The position numbers and the translations under genes are program-made. From contig NC_086248.1 in NCBI RefSeq assembly GCF_021018805.1, positions 58,595,485 through 58,659,484 on the forward strand: a DNA stretch of 64,000 nucleotides. Direction: 5' to 3'. This document shows, piece after piece, positions 62,601 to 64,000 of the stretch; within the stretch, counting starts at the first letter, position 1, and each line of letters opens with the position of its first letter. The notes beneath the pieces are model-generated. The model did no database searches and was not told the origin of the DNA. It saw only the letters and a list, made by a program, of their open reading frames with translations. This DNA is from Prinia subflava (lineage: Eukaryota > Chordata > Aves > Passeriformes > Cisticolidae).

Positions 62601-63757
62601 TTTACCAGCTGAAGACACTTCTCTGAAGTCATGTGCTCTTTTCTGATGGAGCCAGCCAGCTCTTCAAGCTGTTCCACATGATCTCCAATTTCTTTTCTTA
62701 ACTGGTCAACTTCATTTTCTTCCATGTATTTTATAGCTCTCTCCCCCTTCTCACGGGCTGATTTCAGTAAACTGTGGCCTATGTCCATATCACTCAATAG
62801 CACCTGTGAAGGAAATCTTGGTTAACAGAAAATGTATGGAAACTAGCCTTTTTTAAACTTTGCTACAGGCACAGAAACAATTGTTAGGGAAAATGAGTGG
62901 ACTTTTCAGGACAAAACTGCCTGGAGTTAAGGTGTGTCAAGCTAGAAGGAAGCAGATAACCAAATACTTCTGCACTGGGCTTGTGAATTTAAACAGAGAA
63001 ACTGAGAGCTCCCAGGAGAGCATCTGTACTCCAAACTCTGGAATAGATGAAAGCTTTCCCTTAGCGTATTACCTTTAAGCTGCTTAAACTACAGGACGTA
63101 TGAGAAACTCATCTACAACTTTTGAGATGAAACATGAGTGTTTCAATGAAGAGAAGTAGGAAGAACTTGCCACAGGGCATGGAAAATACACAGTGCACAA
63201 AAAGTATATTTGTGGGGAATTGGGCATATGGGAATTTATTTTAAGTTTTAACCTAACATAAAACAGATATAAGCATCCCTTATGGAAGGATAGGACTATT
63301 ATTTATGACTATATTATTTAGGACTATTTGCTATATTATTTAGTTATTTACTTTGATAACTAAACTTTATATAACTAACTATAAACTTTAATAACTAACT
63401 TTATTTCAATAGCCAAACTATAATCTAATGAGATGTGAGAACAGAAAGTTTTGTACTGTGTGGTCATTCCCATTATCTTCTCTAGGCAAGGTAAAGTCAG
63501 AATTTTGAGTAGCTGTTAAGATGCATGTTAAAATAGAGCCTCCCGTTTGGGAACAGAAACAAAAAATGCATTTAAGAAAGCTGTACCTCTAATTTCTGCA
63601 CTTTTTTCTCCATTACTGTTTTATCAACCACGTCAAATTTGGTGATCACATTTTTGAAGTTCTTGTTAGTAGCTCCATACCAATTTGTGTAAGCACTAAA
63701 AGACAATTCTGACTCCTCCATACAGCGTATTTCTTCTTCCAGAAACTTCACTTGCTC
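2481..63757 (-). CDS. SYNE1: SYNE1 (nesprin-1 giant), central rod, 41 exons; both ends outside window
   Basis: Joining the 41 exons listed below gives one open frame of 9117 bases (3039 codons) with no stop. Most introns are phase 0. Only e9/e10, e11/e12, e14/e15 and e32/e33 split a codon, always after its second base, and each rejoins to the residue I expect from human nesprin-1. The product is almost wholly alpha-helical and heptad-rich, with spaced tryptophans (for example CHWLKQADI, NDWLEDAQEF, LKWIEKAN, DHWLLSTRATL, QEWLAQAR), as expected of spectrin repeats. Nesprin-1 links the nuclear envelope to actin; this part is the spacer rod. From memory of the human protein (about 8,800 residues) the window covers roughly its middle third. 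Neither CH nor KASH sequence is present. SYNE2 is excluded because nearly every exon matches remembered SYNE1, several almost word for word. The compact introns fit a bird. Confidence 0.97.
3059..3232 (-). CDS. SYNE1: SYNE1 exon e40 (58 codons)
   Basis: Codes EYFQGLESHMILTETLFRKM through GVELEYVLE; the first 19 residues are as in human. Acceptor tttttcag, donor gtaaga, phase 0. The following intron (2613-3058, 446 bases) shows nothing recognised. Confidence 0.97.
3824..4407 (+). mobile_element. Solo LTR of an avian endogenous retrovirus
   Basis: Begins TGTCCCGGTTTTGGCTGGGA, ends GGGGCTAAACCATGACA, so it has TG...CA ends, about 584 bases. It contains TATAAA at 4090-4095 and a T-rich middle with ctctctctct. 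No retroviral genes flank it, so a solo LTR. No clear target-site duplication. It lies antisense to SYNE1. The family resemblance is from memory. Confidence 0.75.
4456..4656 (-). CDS. SYNE1: SYNE1 exon e39 (67 codons)
   Basis: Codes DKYDELLMIIGSRRSDLNQN through SLLEKHK. QYERALQDLADLVETGQEKM is human with one change. Acceptor tgccccccag, donor gtaaga, phase 0. The following intron (3233-4455) contains a nearly complete solo LTR that ends only about 50 bases from this exon. Confidence 0.97.
5085..5204 (-). CDS. SYNE1: SYNE1 exon e38 (40 codons)
   Basis: Codes VILQAEEGLKELDAGINELK through SVQELSKIQ, matching human AEDGLKELDAGIIELKRRGD. Acceptor catgtacag, donor gtatag, phase 0. The following intron (4657-5084, 428 bases) shows nothing recognised. 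Confidence 0.95.
6907..7008 (-). CDS. SYNE1: SYNE1 exon e37 (34 codons)
   Basis: Codes NDLKLMFTSVADNKYLVLQK through RPETEQMQ, following human NDLKVLFTSLADNKYIILQK. Acceptor tctcctgtag, donor gtacta, phase 0. The following intron (5205-6906, 1.7 kb) shows no recognisable element. Confidence 0.95.
8272..8481 (-). CDS. SYNE1: SYNE1 exon e36 (70 codons)
   Basis: Codes SLAKEIKDITEEVEKNKNLF through QQIITFK; LLESVVNQRCHQMKGRLQQI is nearly human. Acceptor caaaattag, donor gtatga, phase 0. The following intron (7009-8271, 1.26 kb) is AT-rich with nothing recognised. Confidence 0.96.
8690..8970 (-). mobile_element. CR1 3'-region fragment
   Basis: Reads as the reverse complement of CR1 3' sequence: gctcagagccctctcaagcc, cttccagggatgggatatcc, aacttcttccttgtatcttg. 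Followed by a CT-rich stretch (8941-8975). In the e35/e36 intron. Confidence 0.75.
9292..9447 (-). CDS. SYNE1: SYNE1 exon e35 (52 codons)
   Basis: Codes AGRVEETLHLEQKLYDGVTA through ENYVCKQE. HLEQKLYDGVTATSMWLDGV and VFVATALLPEE match human. Acceptor ctttgcccag, donor gtaagg, phase 0. The following intron (8482-9291) holds a CR1 fragment. Confidence 0.96.
9533..9667 (-). CDS. SYNE1: SYNE1 exon e34 (45 codons; 44 with alternative acceptor)
   Basis: Codes QLYSRPKRLIPGMSLCKEEA through FEDVSSE, matching human LYSRPNRLLSG and LNQAFEEVSS. The acceptor is a CAGCAG tandem (ttctctctcagcag): the first AG gives Q-LYSRP, the second starts at LYSRP and ends the exon at 9664. Donor gtaatt, phase 0. The following intron is only 85 bases (9448-9532), the shortest in the window. 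Confidence 0.93.
10451..10601 (-). CDS. SYNE1: SYNE1 exon e33 (1 base + 50 codons)
   Basis: The first T completes Ser; then EKPDVLSEELVLEGEKPSSE through KTLEKEQL, matching human GEKPDVLSQEL and KWESLHQEFSTKQKLLQ. Acceptor ctgattcag, donor gtagct. The following intron (9668-10450) shows nothing recognised. Confidence 0.94.
11604..11710 (-). CDS. SYNE1: SYNE1 exon e32 (35 codons + 2 bases)
   Basis: Codes ELEQELEEQKNLLRSVACRG through AEGLSI plus AG of a split Ser codon. It follows human ELEQELAEQKSLLRSVASRG. Acceptor tgtgctag, donor gtgtgc (non-consensus after GT). The following intron (10602-11603) has a T-rich stretch near 11.04-11.10 kb and nothing else recognised. Confidence 0.94.
12322..12453 (-). 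CDS. SYNE1: SYNE1 exon e31 (44 codons)
   Basis: Codes GSLQEKEESDLDFVSSQSPS through STLQQQK, with VQEWLAQARTT as in human. A Gln-rich end is coded by CAG repeats (RSQQQQSTLQQQK). Acceptor ttaaagcag, donor gttggt, phase 0. The following intron (11711-12321) shows nothing recognised. Confidence 0.95.
12454..15932 (-). other. Large intron (e30/e31), 3.5 kb
   Basis: No gene, RNA gene or clear mobile element seen. Contains a two-copy tandem repeat at 13222-13284 and is otherwise AT-rich unique-looking sequence. Confidence 0.6.
13222..13284. repeat. Two tandem copies of a ~32-base unit
   Basis: Unit begins ttatgttaaagacagactt and ends with an aggtct-containing stretch; copies at 13222-13253 and 13254-13284 differ at a few places. 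Confidence 0.85.
15933..16124 (-). CDS. SYNE1: SYNE1 exon e30 (64 codons)
   Basis: Codes NMLVEIEQKVVALSELSVHN through HDKQINIR, almost the human sequence. Acceptor tgctccag, donor gtgagt, phase 0. Skipping e30 would keep the frame. The following intron is 3.5 kb (12454-15932). Confidence 0.97.
16520..16627 (-). CDS. SYNE1: Candidate in-frame cassette exon between e29 and e30 (36 codons)
   Basis: On the minus strand it reads TKEDYTEILKSVMHQSEKAN then SEKRSLSTQPENTQEE without a stop. It is flanked by a good acceptor (tctctctttag) and a donor (GAG/gtagga), phase 0 at both ends and 108 bases long, so it can be included or skipped without frame change. The sequence is polar and coding-like and would insert into the helix between DCQ (e29) and NMLVEIE (e30). 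I do not recall this segment in the main human nesprin-1 sequence. It may be a tissue-specific exon. The 36-codon open frame alone is weak evidence; the splice sites and double phase match strengthen it. Confidence 0.6.
17928..18101 (-). CDS. SYNE1: SYNE1 exon e29 (58 codons)
   Basis: Codes EKLNEQLEEQRQEQALQRYR through EAQLVDCQ, with ADELDHWLLSTRATLDTAL as the repeat tryptophan motif; nearly human. Acceptor gtacctgtag, donor gtaaaa, phase 0. The next exon in human is e30; here a candidate cassette exon lies between (16520-16627). Nothing else recognised in 16628-17927. Confidence 0.97.
18611..19015 (-). mobile_element. Probable endogenous retrovirus LTR
   Basis: On the minus strand there is an A/T promoter-like gcataaaaatga followed by gaataaagaattggc (poly-A signal) and a C/G-richer end, the layout of an LTR U3-R-U5. 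Ends chosen as TG...CA are tentative, and no target duplication is seen. The U3 side carries a perfect hairpin (18972-18999). Confidence 0.45.
18972..18999. repeat. Perfect 11-bp inverted repeat (hairpin)
   Basis: GGTCCTGCTAG (18972-18982), 6-base loop, CTAGCAGGACC (18989-18999). Lies near one end of the probable LTR. Not followed by a T-run on either strand. Confidence 0.85.
19120..19640 (+). mobile_element. CR1 ORF2 fragment
   Basis: Ordered CR1 landmarks: cctcaacaagtttgctgatg, gggaggagtggctgatagg, ccatgcatcagtacaggctg, ggtcctggtggacaccaggt, cacctggagtactgtgtct. Frameshifted, not functional. Confidence 0.85.
19750..20290 (+). mobile_element. Degraded avian retrovirus LTR
   Basis: Shares landmarks with avian LTRs: ggatggagttaacttcact, gaaggctgggagaggagata, ccaggacagcgaatctgaac, then caataaaagcccagggaa and ggcctttgtggttatggtgt. 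Truncated at the 3' end. Confidence 0.6.
20997..21035 (-). mobile_element. Short LTR-end fragment
   Basis: tgtcctggtttaaccccagc and what follows (tgggagctaagcacc) is the reverse complement of the terminal sequence of avian LTRs such as the one ending at 4407. Only about 40 bases. Confidence 0.45.
21520..21590. repeat. TA-rich microsatellite
   Basis: Alternating TA runs (atatatatatag, atatatatatatac, atgtatatatag) interrupted by agagag and catccatatggatg. In the e28/e29 intron, about 200 bases downstream of the e28 donor. Confidence 0.8.
21793..21987 (-). CDS. SYNE1: SYNE1 exon e28 (65 codons)
   Basis: Codes ALMDEILMLQEEISELQTSL through KASGKRQLLE; LQSTLTVLAERMATIRMKAS differs from human by one residue. 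Acceptor tctaaatag, donor gtacaa, phase 0. The following intron (18102-21792, 3.7 kb) is crowded with mobile-element remains. Confidence 0.97.
22311..22348. repeat. Short tandem repeat, ~12-base unit
   Basis: Units like aagtaagtgagc repeated about three times, directly abutting the left arm of the inverted repeat. Confidence 0.8.
22349..22603. repeat. Imperfect inverted repeat, ~70-90 base arms
   Basis: Left arm 22349-22419 is the reverse complement of right arm 22511-22603, sharing TTGCTGGATGTTC / gaacatccagcaa, aagctaaaacatgccc / gggcatgttttagctt, and TTTGTAGAGAG / tctctcacaaa. The right arm has an insertion of about 20 bases. About 90 bases lie between. Unknown element. Confidence 0.8.
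23182..23343 (-). CDS. SYNE1: SYNE1 exon e27 (54 codons)
   Basis: Codes ISEKQRTLYEALERQQKYQD through ESQMAEHQ; the first stretch is the same as human. Acceptor ctcttctgcag, donor gtaaaa, phase 0. The following intron (21988-23181, 1.2 kb) contains the inverted repeat at 22349-22603. Confidence 0.97.
24110..24277 (-). CDS. SYNE1: SYNE1 exon e26 (56 codons)
   Basis: Codes DIAYYQALSAEQLQTEAAKI through SWETLKNV, matching human DIAYYQALSAERLQTDAAKI; the middle (QPSTSATQEFFEPGLESSAS) is non-helical. Acceptor gtgcttgtag, donor gtaagt, phase 0. The following intron (23344-24109, 766 bases) shows nothing recognised. Confidence 0.96.
24278..28806 (-). other. Largest intron (e25/e26), 4.5 kb
   Basis: Contains a CR1 fragment near 25.15-25.44 kb and a short run of three GGGACCAAAA-like units near 24.82-24.85 kb. 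The stretch 26.3-28.8 kb is AT-rich and shows no gene, RNA or repeat I can identify. A stretch near 26.0-26.3 kb has scattered short open frames without recognisable similarity. Confidence 0.6.
25150..25444 (+). mobile_element. CR1 3'-end fragment
   Basis: Landmarks: accaggctcttctcattggt, ggcaatgggcacaaactgac, gggacaggttgccctgggaa, and the 3' end ggccagatgatccctggagg tccctt. In the e25/e26 intron. Confidence 0.85.
28807..28947 (-). CDS. SYNE1: SYNE1 exon e25 (47 codons), Ser/Pro linker
   Basis: Codes MTAGRCHTLLSPVTEESGEE through ANTDASVNQ. It has no heptad pattern and is rich in Ser, Pro, Thr and Glu, with several Ser-Pro pairs (TLLSPVTEE, CRSPSPVA), so it is a flexible linker between helical repeats. 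As I remember it, it is the same as the human sequence throughout. Acceptor ctgtggcag, donor gtacct, phase 0; 141 bases, so skipping keeps the frame. The following intron is the largest in the window (24278-28806). Confidence 0.97.
29989..30183 (-). CDS. SYNE1: SYNE1 exon e24 (65 codons); likely also part of an internal first exon
   Basis: Codes ELAQKIKGYQEQIASLNSKC through AHPSVVM. The first 46 residues agree with remembered human nesprin-1 apart from one or two changes. For the giant form the acceptor is tttccgcag and the donor gtaagc, phase 0. The intron sequence just upstream is a CpG island and stays in frame: ATG-TTT-CCG-CAG runs straight into GAG of this exon, so a transcript starting in the island would use e24 as the 3' part of its first coding exon. 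The following intron (28948-29988, 1.0 kb) shows nothing recognised. Confidence 0.97.
30184..30515 (-). promoter_or_regulatory. SYNE1: CpG island: candidate internal SYNE1 promoter and alternative first exon
   Basis: A sharply GC- and CpG-rich block (gcggccggg, ccggcggtgccggtgcggg, ggcggcgctgcgaca and more) in an otherwise AT-rich, CpG-poor window. It ends exactly at e24. GC-box-like sequence lies at about 30486-30495 (cccccgcccg) and 30408-30416. On the minus strand the frame of e24 is open upstream to an ATG at 30508-30510 (MEADRGRGE...), with a nearer in-frame ATG at 30193-30195 giving MFPQ before ELAQ. No TATA box is clear. Mammalian SYNE1 is known to make short internal isoforms, including the synaptic protein CPG2; assigning this island to a CPG2-like isoform is inference. 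Confidence 0.7.
30195..30510 (-). CDS. SYNE1: Possible N-terminal extension of an internal SYNE1 isoform
   Basis: The e24 frame continues upstream through the CpG island for about 105 codons to the ATG at 30508-30510, before the nearer ATG codon that ends at 30195. The hypothetical peptide is Arg/Pro/Ser/Ala-rich (for example REVPPP-like and RHRRQR-like basic clusters) and unlike the rest of nesprin. High GC alone lengthens open frames, so it may be 5' untranslated sequence with translation starting at MFPQ. The base at -3 is T for the far ATG and A for the near one, slightly favouring the near one. Confidence 0.25.
33508..33651 (-). CDS. SYNE1: SYNE1 exon e23 (48 codons)
   Basis: Codes EAVVQYEQYEQEMKHLQQMI through VQISRNE, nearly as in human. 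Acceptor ctttctctag, donor gtatgg, phase 0. The following intron (30184-33507, 3.3 kb) ends in the CpG island directly upstream of e24. Confidence 0.96.
34560..34740. repeat. AT-rich low-complexity tract
   Basis: Repeated ttaatgttatattattaat and atatatatt-like units, nearly free of G and C. In the e22/e23 intron. Confidence 0.75.
35004..35186 (-). CDS. SYNE1: SYNE1 exon e22 (61 codons), GC donor
   Basis: Codes HLLSEMESLKPKVQAVQECQ through QQCNIMQ, very close to human (LQEEASRLQHSAIQQCNIMQ differs by one residue). Acceptor tttgtttctag. The donor reads CAG/gcaagt, making the next intron (33652-35003) a GC-AG intron. The frame and the human homology leave no nearby GT alternative. It is GC-rich compared with its neighbours. 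The intron that follows is AT-rich with a low-complexity tract at 34.56-34.74 kb. Confidence 0.96.
36180..36460 (-). mobile_element. Possible LTR remnant
   Basis: On the minus strand has gaacaataaagacaccc and a second AATAAA near gaataaaggaacg in a GC-richer block than its surroundings. Nothing else supports a specific family; it could also be unrelated unique sequence. Confidence 0.25.
37262..37384 (-). CDS. SYNE1: SYNE1 exon e21 (41 codons)
   Basis: Codes DMKKFEIELRALQAALEQAQ through LKEQLSHRQ; ALEQAQATLTSPELGHLSLK is nearly human. Acceptor gtgtttcag, donor gtaaaa, phase 0. The following intron (35187-37261, 2.1 kb) includes a possible LTR remnant near 36.18-36.46 kb; the rest shows nothing recognised. 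Confidence 0.96.
38091..38276 (-). CDS. SYNE1: SYNE1 exon e20 (62 codons)
   Basis: Codes SILDESGEIHGDLEAMSERI through LPNLQDAAK; YLASVYCTEGMSQQVLELGR parallels human YLTSVYCTEKMSQQVAELGR. Acceptor ccacctag, donor gtacat, phase 0. The following intron (37385-38090, 706 bases) shows nothing recognised. Confidence 0.95.
39576..39713 (-). CDS. SYNE1: SYNE1 exon e19 (46 codons)
   Basis: Codes AASHLEEYNEMLEFILKWIE through DQFKAYQ; the first stretch is the human sequence with one change. Acceptor ttttatccag, donor gtgatt, phase 0. The following intron (38277-39575, 1.3 kb) shows no recognisable element. Confidence 0.96.
40041..40117. repeat. Pyrimidine (T8-10 C) tract
   Basis: About 77 bases made almost only of T-runs separated by single or double C. 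On the SYNE1 sense strand it is A/G only, so it is not a polypyrimidine tract for this gene. In the e18/e19 intron. Confidence 0.9.
41179..41361 (-). CDS. SYNE1: SYNE1 exon e18 (61 codons)
   Basis: Codes ILGDELDSCNIKLLELDASV through AKLSQ; IGKLTALHQQTIRQAEYR agrees with human apart from single changes. Acceptor ctgtctag, donor gtatga, phase 0. The following intron (39714-41178) carries the pyrimidine tract at about 40.04-40.12 kb and otherwise nothing recognised. Confidence 0.96.
41914..42215 (-). mobile_element. CR1 3'-region fragment
   Basis: Reverse-complement CR1 landmarks: cacagaatcatattacaggt, ggtcatctggtccaacctcc, ctgctcaaacagggtcaccc, ctggaacttcctgtgcatca. Plus-strand open frame across it is spurious. 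In the e17/e18 intron. Confidence 0.85.
43568..43720 (-). CDS. SYNE1: SYNE1 exon e17 (51 codons)
   Basis: Codes IQTKERETQQIKTLNQEFEQ through IAQAKLEQK; LNTILSKLKKKTNDIAQAK parallels human LTTILTKLKAKTDNVVQAK. Acceptor tattgacag, donor gtaaga, phase 0. The following intron (41362-43567, 2.2 kb) holds a CR1 fragment near 41.91-42.22 kb; the rest shows nothing recognised. Confidence 0.94.
43919..44074 (-). CDS. SYNE1: SYNE1 exon e16 (52 codons)
   Basis: Codes SLFGEVTTHRQAVEKLAEQQ through LVTVQDQ. KYLGLYTILPSELSLHLAEV is the human sequence with one change. Acceptor ctgtcattag, donor gtaaag, phase 0. The following intron is 198 bases. Confidence 0.96.
44314..44479 (-). CDS. SYNE1: SYNE1 exon e15 (1 base + 55 codons)
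   Basis: The first T completes the Asn codon; then MQQKVKKGMKVVKQELKERE through DIQLQELQ, with KSWIQETKEYL as the repeat tryptophan motif. Acceptor tttctgaag (weak, purines before the AG), donor gtatac. The join NMQQKVK agrees with human NMQEKVK, which supports this acceptor. The following intron is 239 bases. Confidence 0.95.
46034..46296 (-). CDS. SYNE1: SYNE1 exon e14 (87 codons + 2 bases)
   Basis: Codes IQKATLAIDQLQGRLPESSV through MQDRCH plus AA, which joins T of e15 to make Asn. It matches human at KASKAELL and MQEITAMQDRC. Acceptor ctttccatag, donor gtaagg. The following intron (44480-46033, about 1.55 kb) is AT-rich and shows no recognisable element. Confidence 0.96.
46771..46855. 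repeat. Purine-rich (GAAA-like) tract
   Basis: About 85 bases of nearly pure A and G (gagaaaagaaagag, agaagaagaaag). On the sense strand it is a pyrimidine tract, about 475 bases upstream of the e14 acceptor. Confidence 0.85.
47161..47379 (-). CDS. SYNE1: SYNE1 exon e13 (73 codons)
   Basis: Codes TLVSIVNSFHEKITALEEKA through EWKGFNDK. The stretch TTVWQRWTRLRNVAQEQEKI is almost the human sequence. Acceptor ggtttttcag, donor gtaaat, phase 0. The following intron (46297-47160) contains the purine-rich tract at about 46.77-46.85 kb. Confidence 0.96.
48363..48507 (-). CDS. SYNE1: SYNE1 exon e12 (1 base + 48 codons)
   Basis: The first G completes the Arg codon from e11; then CASEWQEYQTSRQKVIEVMN through EQKLLTHK. 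NDAEKKLSEFS is nearly as in human. Acceptor ctgtttcag type, donor gtaagt. The following intron (47380-48362) shows nothing recognised. Confidence 0.95.
49157..49494 (-). CDS. SYNE1: SYNE1 exon e11 (112 codons + 2 bases)
   Basis: Codes ATLNKVYSLCQRYYQVMQIA through TQQEQLQ plus AG of a split Arg codon. NDWLEDAQEFLQLARNGLDV and NHVEFFSTESQF match human. Acceptor tttgtttcag, donor gtatat. The following intron (48508-49156, 649 bases) has an A-rich purine stretch just after the donor and nothing else recognised. Confidence 0.96.
49671..51831 (-). CDS. SYNE1: SYNE1 giant exon e10 (1 base + 720 codons)
   Basis: One uninterrupted exon of 2161 bases, more than ten times the size of its typical neighbours, coding about six to seven spectrin-type repeats. 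It begins SDAESTNVHLEALQ after the split Arg codon and ends VQEAIHVRQ. Landmarks in order: LKDQKQKMIEHLNLDDK near residue 20, MEWAEEQQPSVSEALKQSPP near 90, VGQRRKHLNKALSEKTQFLM near 190, WLKQADIVTFPEVNVMN near 310, STGQPWQPDEML near 470, SLDWLRWVKTEL near 635. All match human nesprin-1 in order. Acceptor ggtaacag, donor gtgagt. The following intron is only 176 bases (49495-49670). The exon length is itself diagnostic for SYNE1. Confidence 0.98.
52639..52904 (-). CDS. SYNE1: SYNE1 exon e9 (88 codons + 2 bases)
   Basis: Codes EFSQKLQSKQSALTSVTEKM through KEWDNLA, then AG, which joins the first A of e10 to make Arg. QREEDLQRTKDYHDRMNVVE is close to human. Acceptor ctttttcag, donor gtaaaa. The following intron (51832-52638) shows nothing recognised. 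Confidence 0.96.
54587..54763 (-). CDS. SYNE1: SYNE1 exon e8 (59 codons)
   Basis: Codes IEQQIMHSQYLSQGWEEIKQ through QNMVLQVK, with LKAELWIYFQDADQQLQN as in human. Acceptor ttttcctctag, phase 0. The end has two donors six bases apart: the one used here follows QVK (gtaagg), and an upstream CAG/gtaaag would drop VK. Human keeps VK. The following intron (52905-54586) includes a 110-codon minus-strand ORF of no known identity (see findings). Confidence 0.95.
56251..56376 (-). CDS. SYNE1: SYNE1 exon e7 (42 codons)
   Basis: Codes VKHFRALQEQANTYLDLLCS through DIQQTKQT; LQEQANTYLDLLCSMCDLS is nearly as in human. Acceptor cttccctcag, donor gtacaa, phase 0. The following intron (54764-56250, about 1.5 kb) shows no recognisable element. 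Confidence 0.95.
57464..57610 (-). CDS. SYNE1: SYNE1 exon e6 (49 codons)
   Basis: Codes VYQTLEHELQKHVNHQDTLQ through SLADAVKQ, with the repeat tryptophan in QCQTWLSTVQSEL. Acceptor ttttgtttag, donor gtaaaa, phase 0. The following intron (56377-57463, about 1.1 kb) shows no recognisable element apart from a short imperfect direct repeat near 57.14-57.20 kb. Confidence 0.94.
58450..58626 (-). CDS. SYNE1: SYNE1 exon e5 (59 codons)
   Basis: Codes AIMEEIAGFEDRLNNLKSKG through YSAICSTAQR. It agrees with human MEEIAGFEDRLNNL and with DSYSAICSTAQR exactly. Acceptor tttcttag, donor gtaagt, phase 0. The following intron (57611-58449) has a G/T-rich low-complexity stretch near 57.9-57.97 kb and nothing else recognised. 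Confidence 0.96.
59226..59315 (-). CDS. SYNE1: Candidate extra exon: 30-codon partial copy of e1 within the e4/e5 intron
   Basis: On the minus strand this reads VSANKNLRNVITKLDVVDKT followed by PMEKKVQKLE, without a stop. It is flanked by an acceptor (cttggttag) and a donor (gtacct), with phase 0 on both sides, so inclusion between e4 and e5 would keep the frame. Its last 81 bases align to 63587-63667 of e1 with nine mismatches counted by eye (six change the residue); 23 of 27 residues are the same. Homology stops abruptly upstream of the NKN codons, so the acceptor here is not derived from that of e1. The mammalian protein as I remember it has nothing at this place. It may be a spliced cassette or an unused pseudo-exon. 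Confidence 0.45.
59678..59845 (-). CDS. SYNE1: SYNE1 exon e4 (56 codons)
   Basis: Codes AYVETLEVRVKEHEDYNSDL through ITQQLANHK, with the repeat tryptophan in EKWLLHMSSRL. It matches human VKDHEDYNSELQEVEKWLL. Acceptor acctgcag, donor gtgggt, phase 0. The following intron (58627-59677) holds a partial duplicate of e1. Confidence 0.95.
61135..61287 (-). CDS. SYNE1: SYNE1 exon e3 (51 codons)
   Basis: Codes SIQQTVLSHEPSIKSVVEKG through YQELCTKTK; the first part is nearly the same as human SLQQTVLSHEPSVKSVREKG. Acceptor gcattgtag, donor gtaaaa, phase 0. The following intron (59846-61134, about 1.3 kb) shows no gene or recognisable repeat. Confidence 0.95.
61660..61890 (-). mobile_element. LTR remnant (avian endogenous retrovirus)
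   Basis: On the minus strand: gaggtggagttaactctcct, cagcccttatagtgctgtgc, ttgtggctaaaaaaatgttg, the same landmarks as near 19775-19830. Ends not defined. Confidence 0.45.
62477..62803 (-). CDS. SYNE1: SYNE1 exon e2 (109 codons)
   Basis: Codes VLLSDMDIGHSLLKSAREKG through YEKKAQLSKYK, about one spectrin repeat. Signature stretches LRKEIGDHVEQLEELAG and QTQWVMEYQAIL correspond closely to remembered human nesprin-1. Acceptor cttcacag, donor gtaaaa, phase 0 at both ends. The following intron (61288-62476) contains an LTR remnant near 61.66-61.89 kb and otherwise nothing recognised. Confidence 0.96.
63285..63425. repeat. AT-rich short-period repeat
   Basis: Repeats of ggactatt / tatattattta and ataactaactttat-like units in the e1/e2 intron; low complexity. 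Confidence 0.7.
63587..63757 (-). CDS. SYNE1: SYNE1 exon e1 (57 codons)
   Basis: Codes from EQVKFLEEEI to MEKKVQKLE, including the motif SFSAYTNWYG. The acceptor (read on the minus strand) is tttgaag before GAGCAAG, and the donor is gtacag. Phase 0 at both ends. It matches human nesprin-1 around KEQVSFLETEL. Its last 27 codons are duplicated at 59226-59315 (see that entry). The exon before it lies beyond the window; 63758-64000 is intron with nothing recognised. The following intron (62804-63586) is AT-rich toward its middle. Confidence 0.95.
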
Positions 63758-64000
63758 CTTCAAACAAATAGGGAGGGTAGGGGAAAGAAACAAGGACCAC
63801 CCAAATGTTTGTCATTGCTATTGGTTTAAGATATCAATAAATTGCTATTTATTAATAAAATCTACTATACAAAGATAAAACATACAGGCTTTGAGTTATT
63901 TCATAAACAGTGGGTAATTCCTACAAGGCTCTTGTCAGGGTGTACATCTGGCAATCACCAATGTTAAAACTGAACTAACACTAAACACTGAAAATGTACT

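Noticed and set aside
1..64000. SYNE2 (nesprin-2) as the identity
   Set aside because: Exon sequences, the MTAGRCHTLL linker and the order of exons fit remembered SYNE1; no exon resembles SYNE2 better.

Overview
This window is vertebrate nuclear DNA, most likely from a bird. The repeats are CR1-type LINE fragments and avian-style endogenous retrovirus LTR remnants, repeat density is low, and introns are short. One gene fills the window: the central part of SYNE1 (nesprin-1, giant isoform), transcribed on the minus strand, so its 5' side is at high coordinates. I resolve 41 consecutive coding exons (e1 at 63587-63757 to e41 at 2481-2612). Each joins the next in frame. They total 9117 coding bases, 3039 codons. 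Every exon has AG acceptor and GT donor flanks on the minus strand except e22, whose donor is GC. The protein was recognised from remembered human nesprin-1 sequence, not from a search. The actin-binding CH domains (N-terminus) and the KASH membrane anchor (C-terminus) lie outside the window.

Layout, high to low coordinates: 54-64 kb holds e1-e8, plus an extra 30-codon partial copy of e1 in the e4/e5 intron. 49-53 kb holds e9, a giant 2161-base exon e10 coding 720 whole codons of uninterrupted spectrin-type helices, and e11. 33-49 kb holds e12-e23. At 30.0-30.5 kb, e24 abuts a CpG island whose sequence reads in frame, through at least two ATGs, straight into e24. This is the strongest candidate for an internal promoter making a short nesprin-1 isoform, in the manner of the mammalian brain isoform CPG2. 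28-29 kb holds e25, a Ser/Pro-rich linker. 2-24 kb holds e26-e41, plus a candidate 36-codon in-frame cassette exon between e29 and e30.

The introns carry CR1 fragments (about 1.19-2.46, 8.69-8.97, 19.12-19.64, 25.15-25.44 and 41.91-42.22 kb), one nearly complete solo LTR (3.82-4.41 kb), other LTR remnants (18.6-21.0, 61.66-61.89 and perhaps 36.2 kb), an inverted repeat at 22.35-22.60 kb, and several AT-rich or homopurine/homopyrimidine tracts. I found no RNA gene, no second protein gene and no CRISPR-like array.

Function: nesprin-1 is a very long spectrin-repeat protein of the outer nuclear membrane. Through its KASH domain it binds SUN proteins, and through its CH domains it binds actin (the LINC complex). 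The exons here code only the central rod. Shorter isoforms lacking one or both ends are known from mammals and arise partly from internal promoters.
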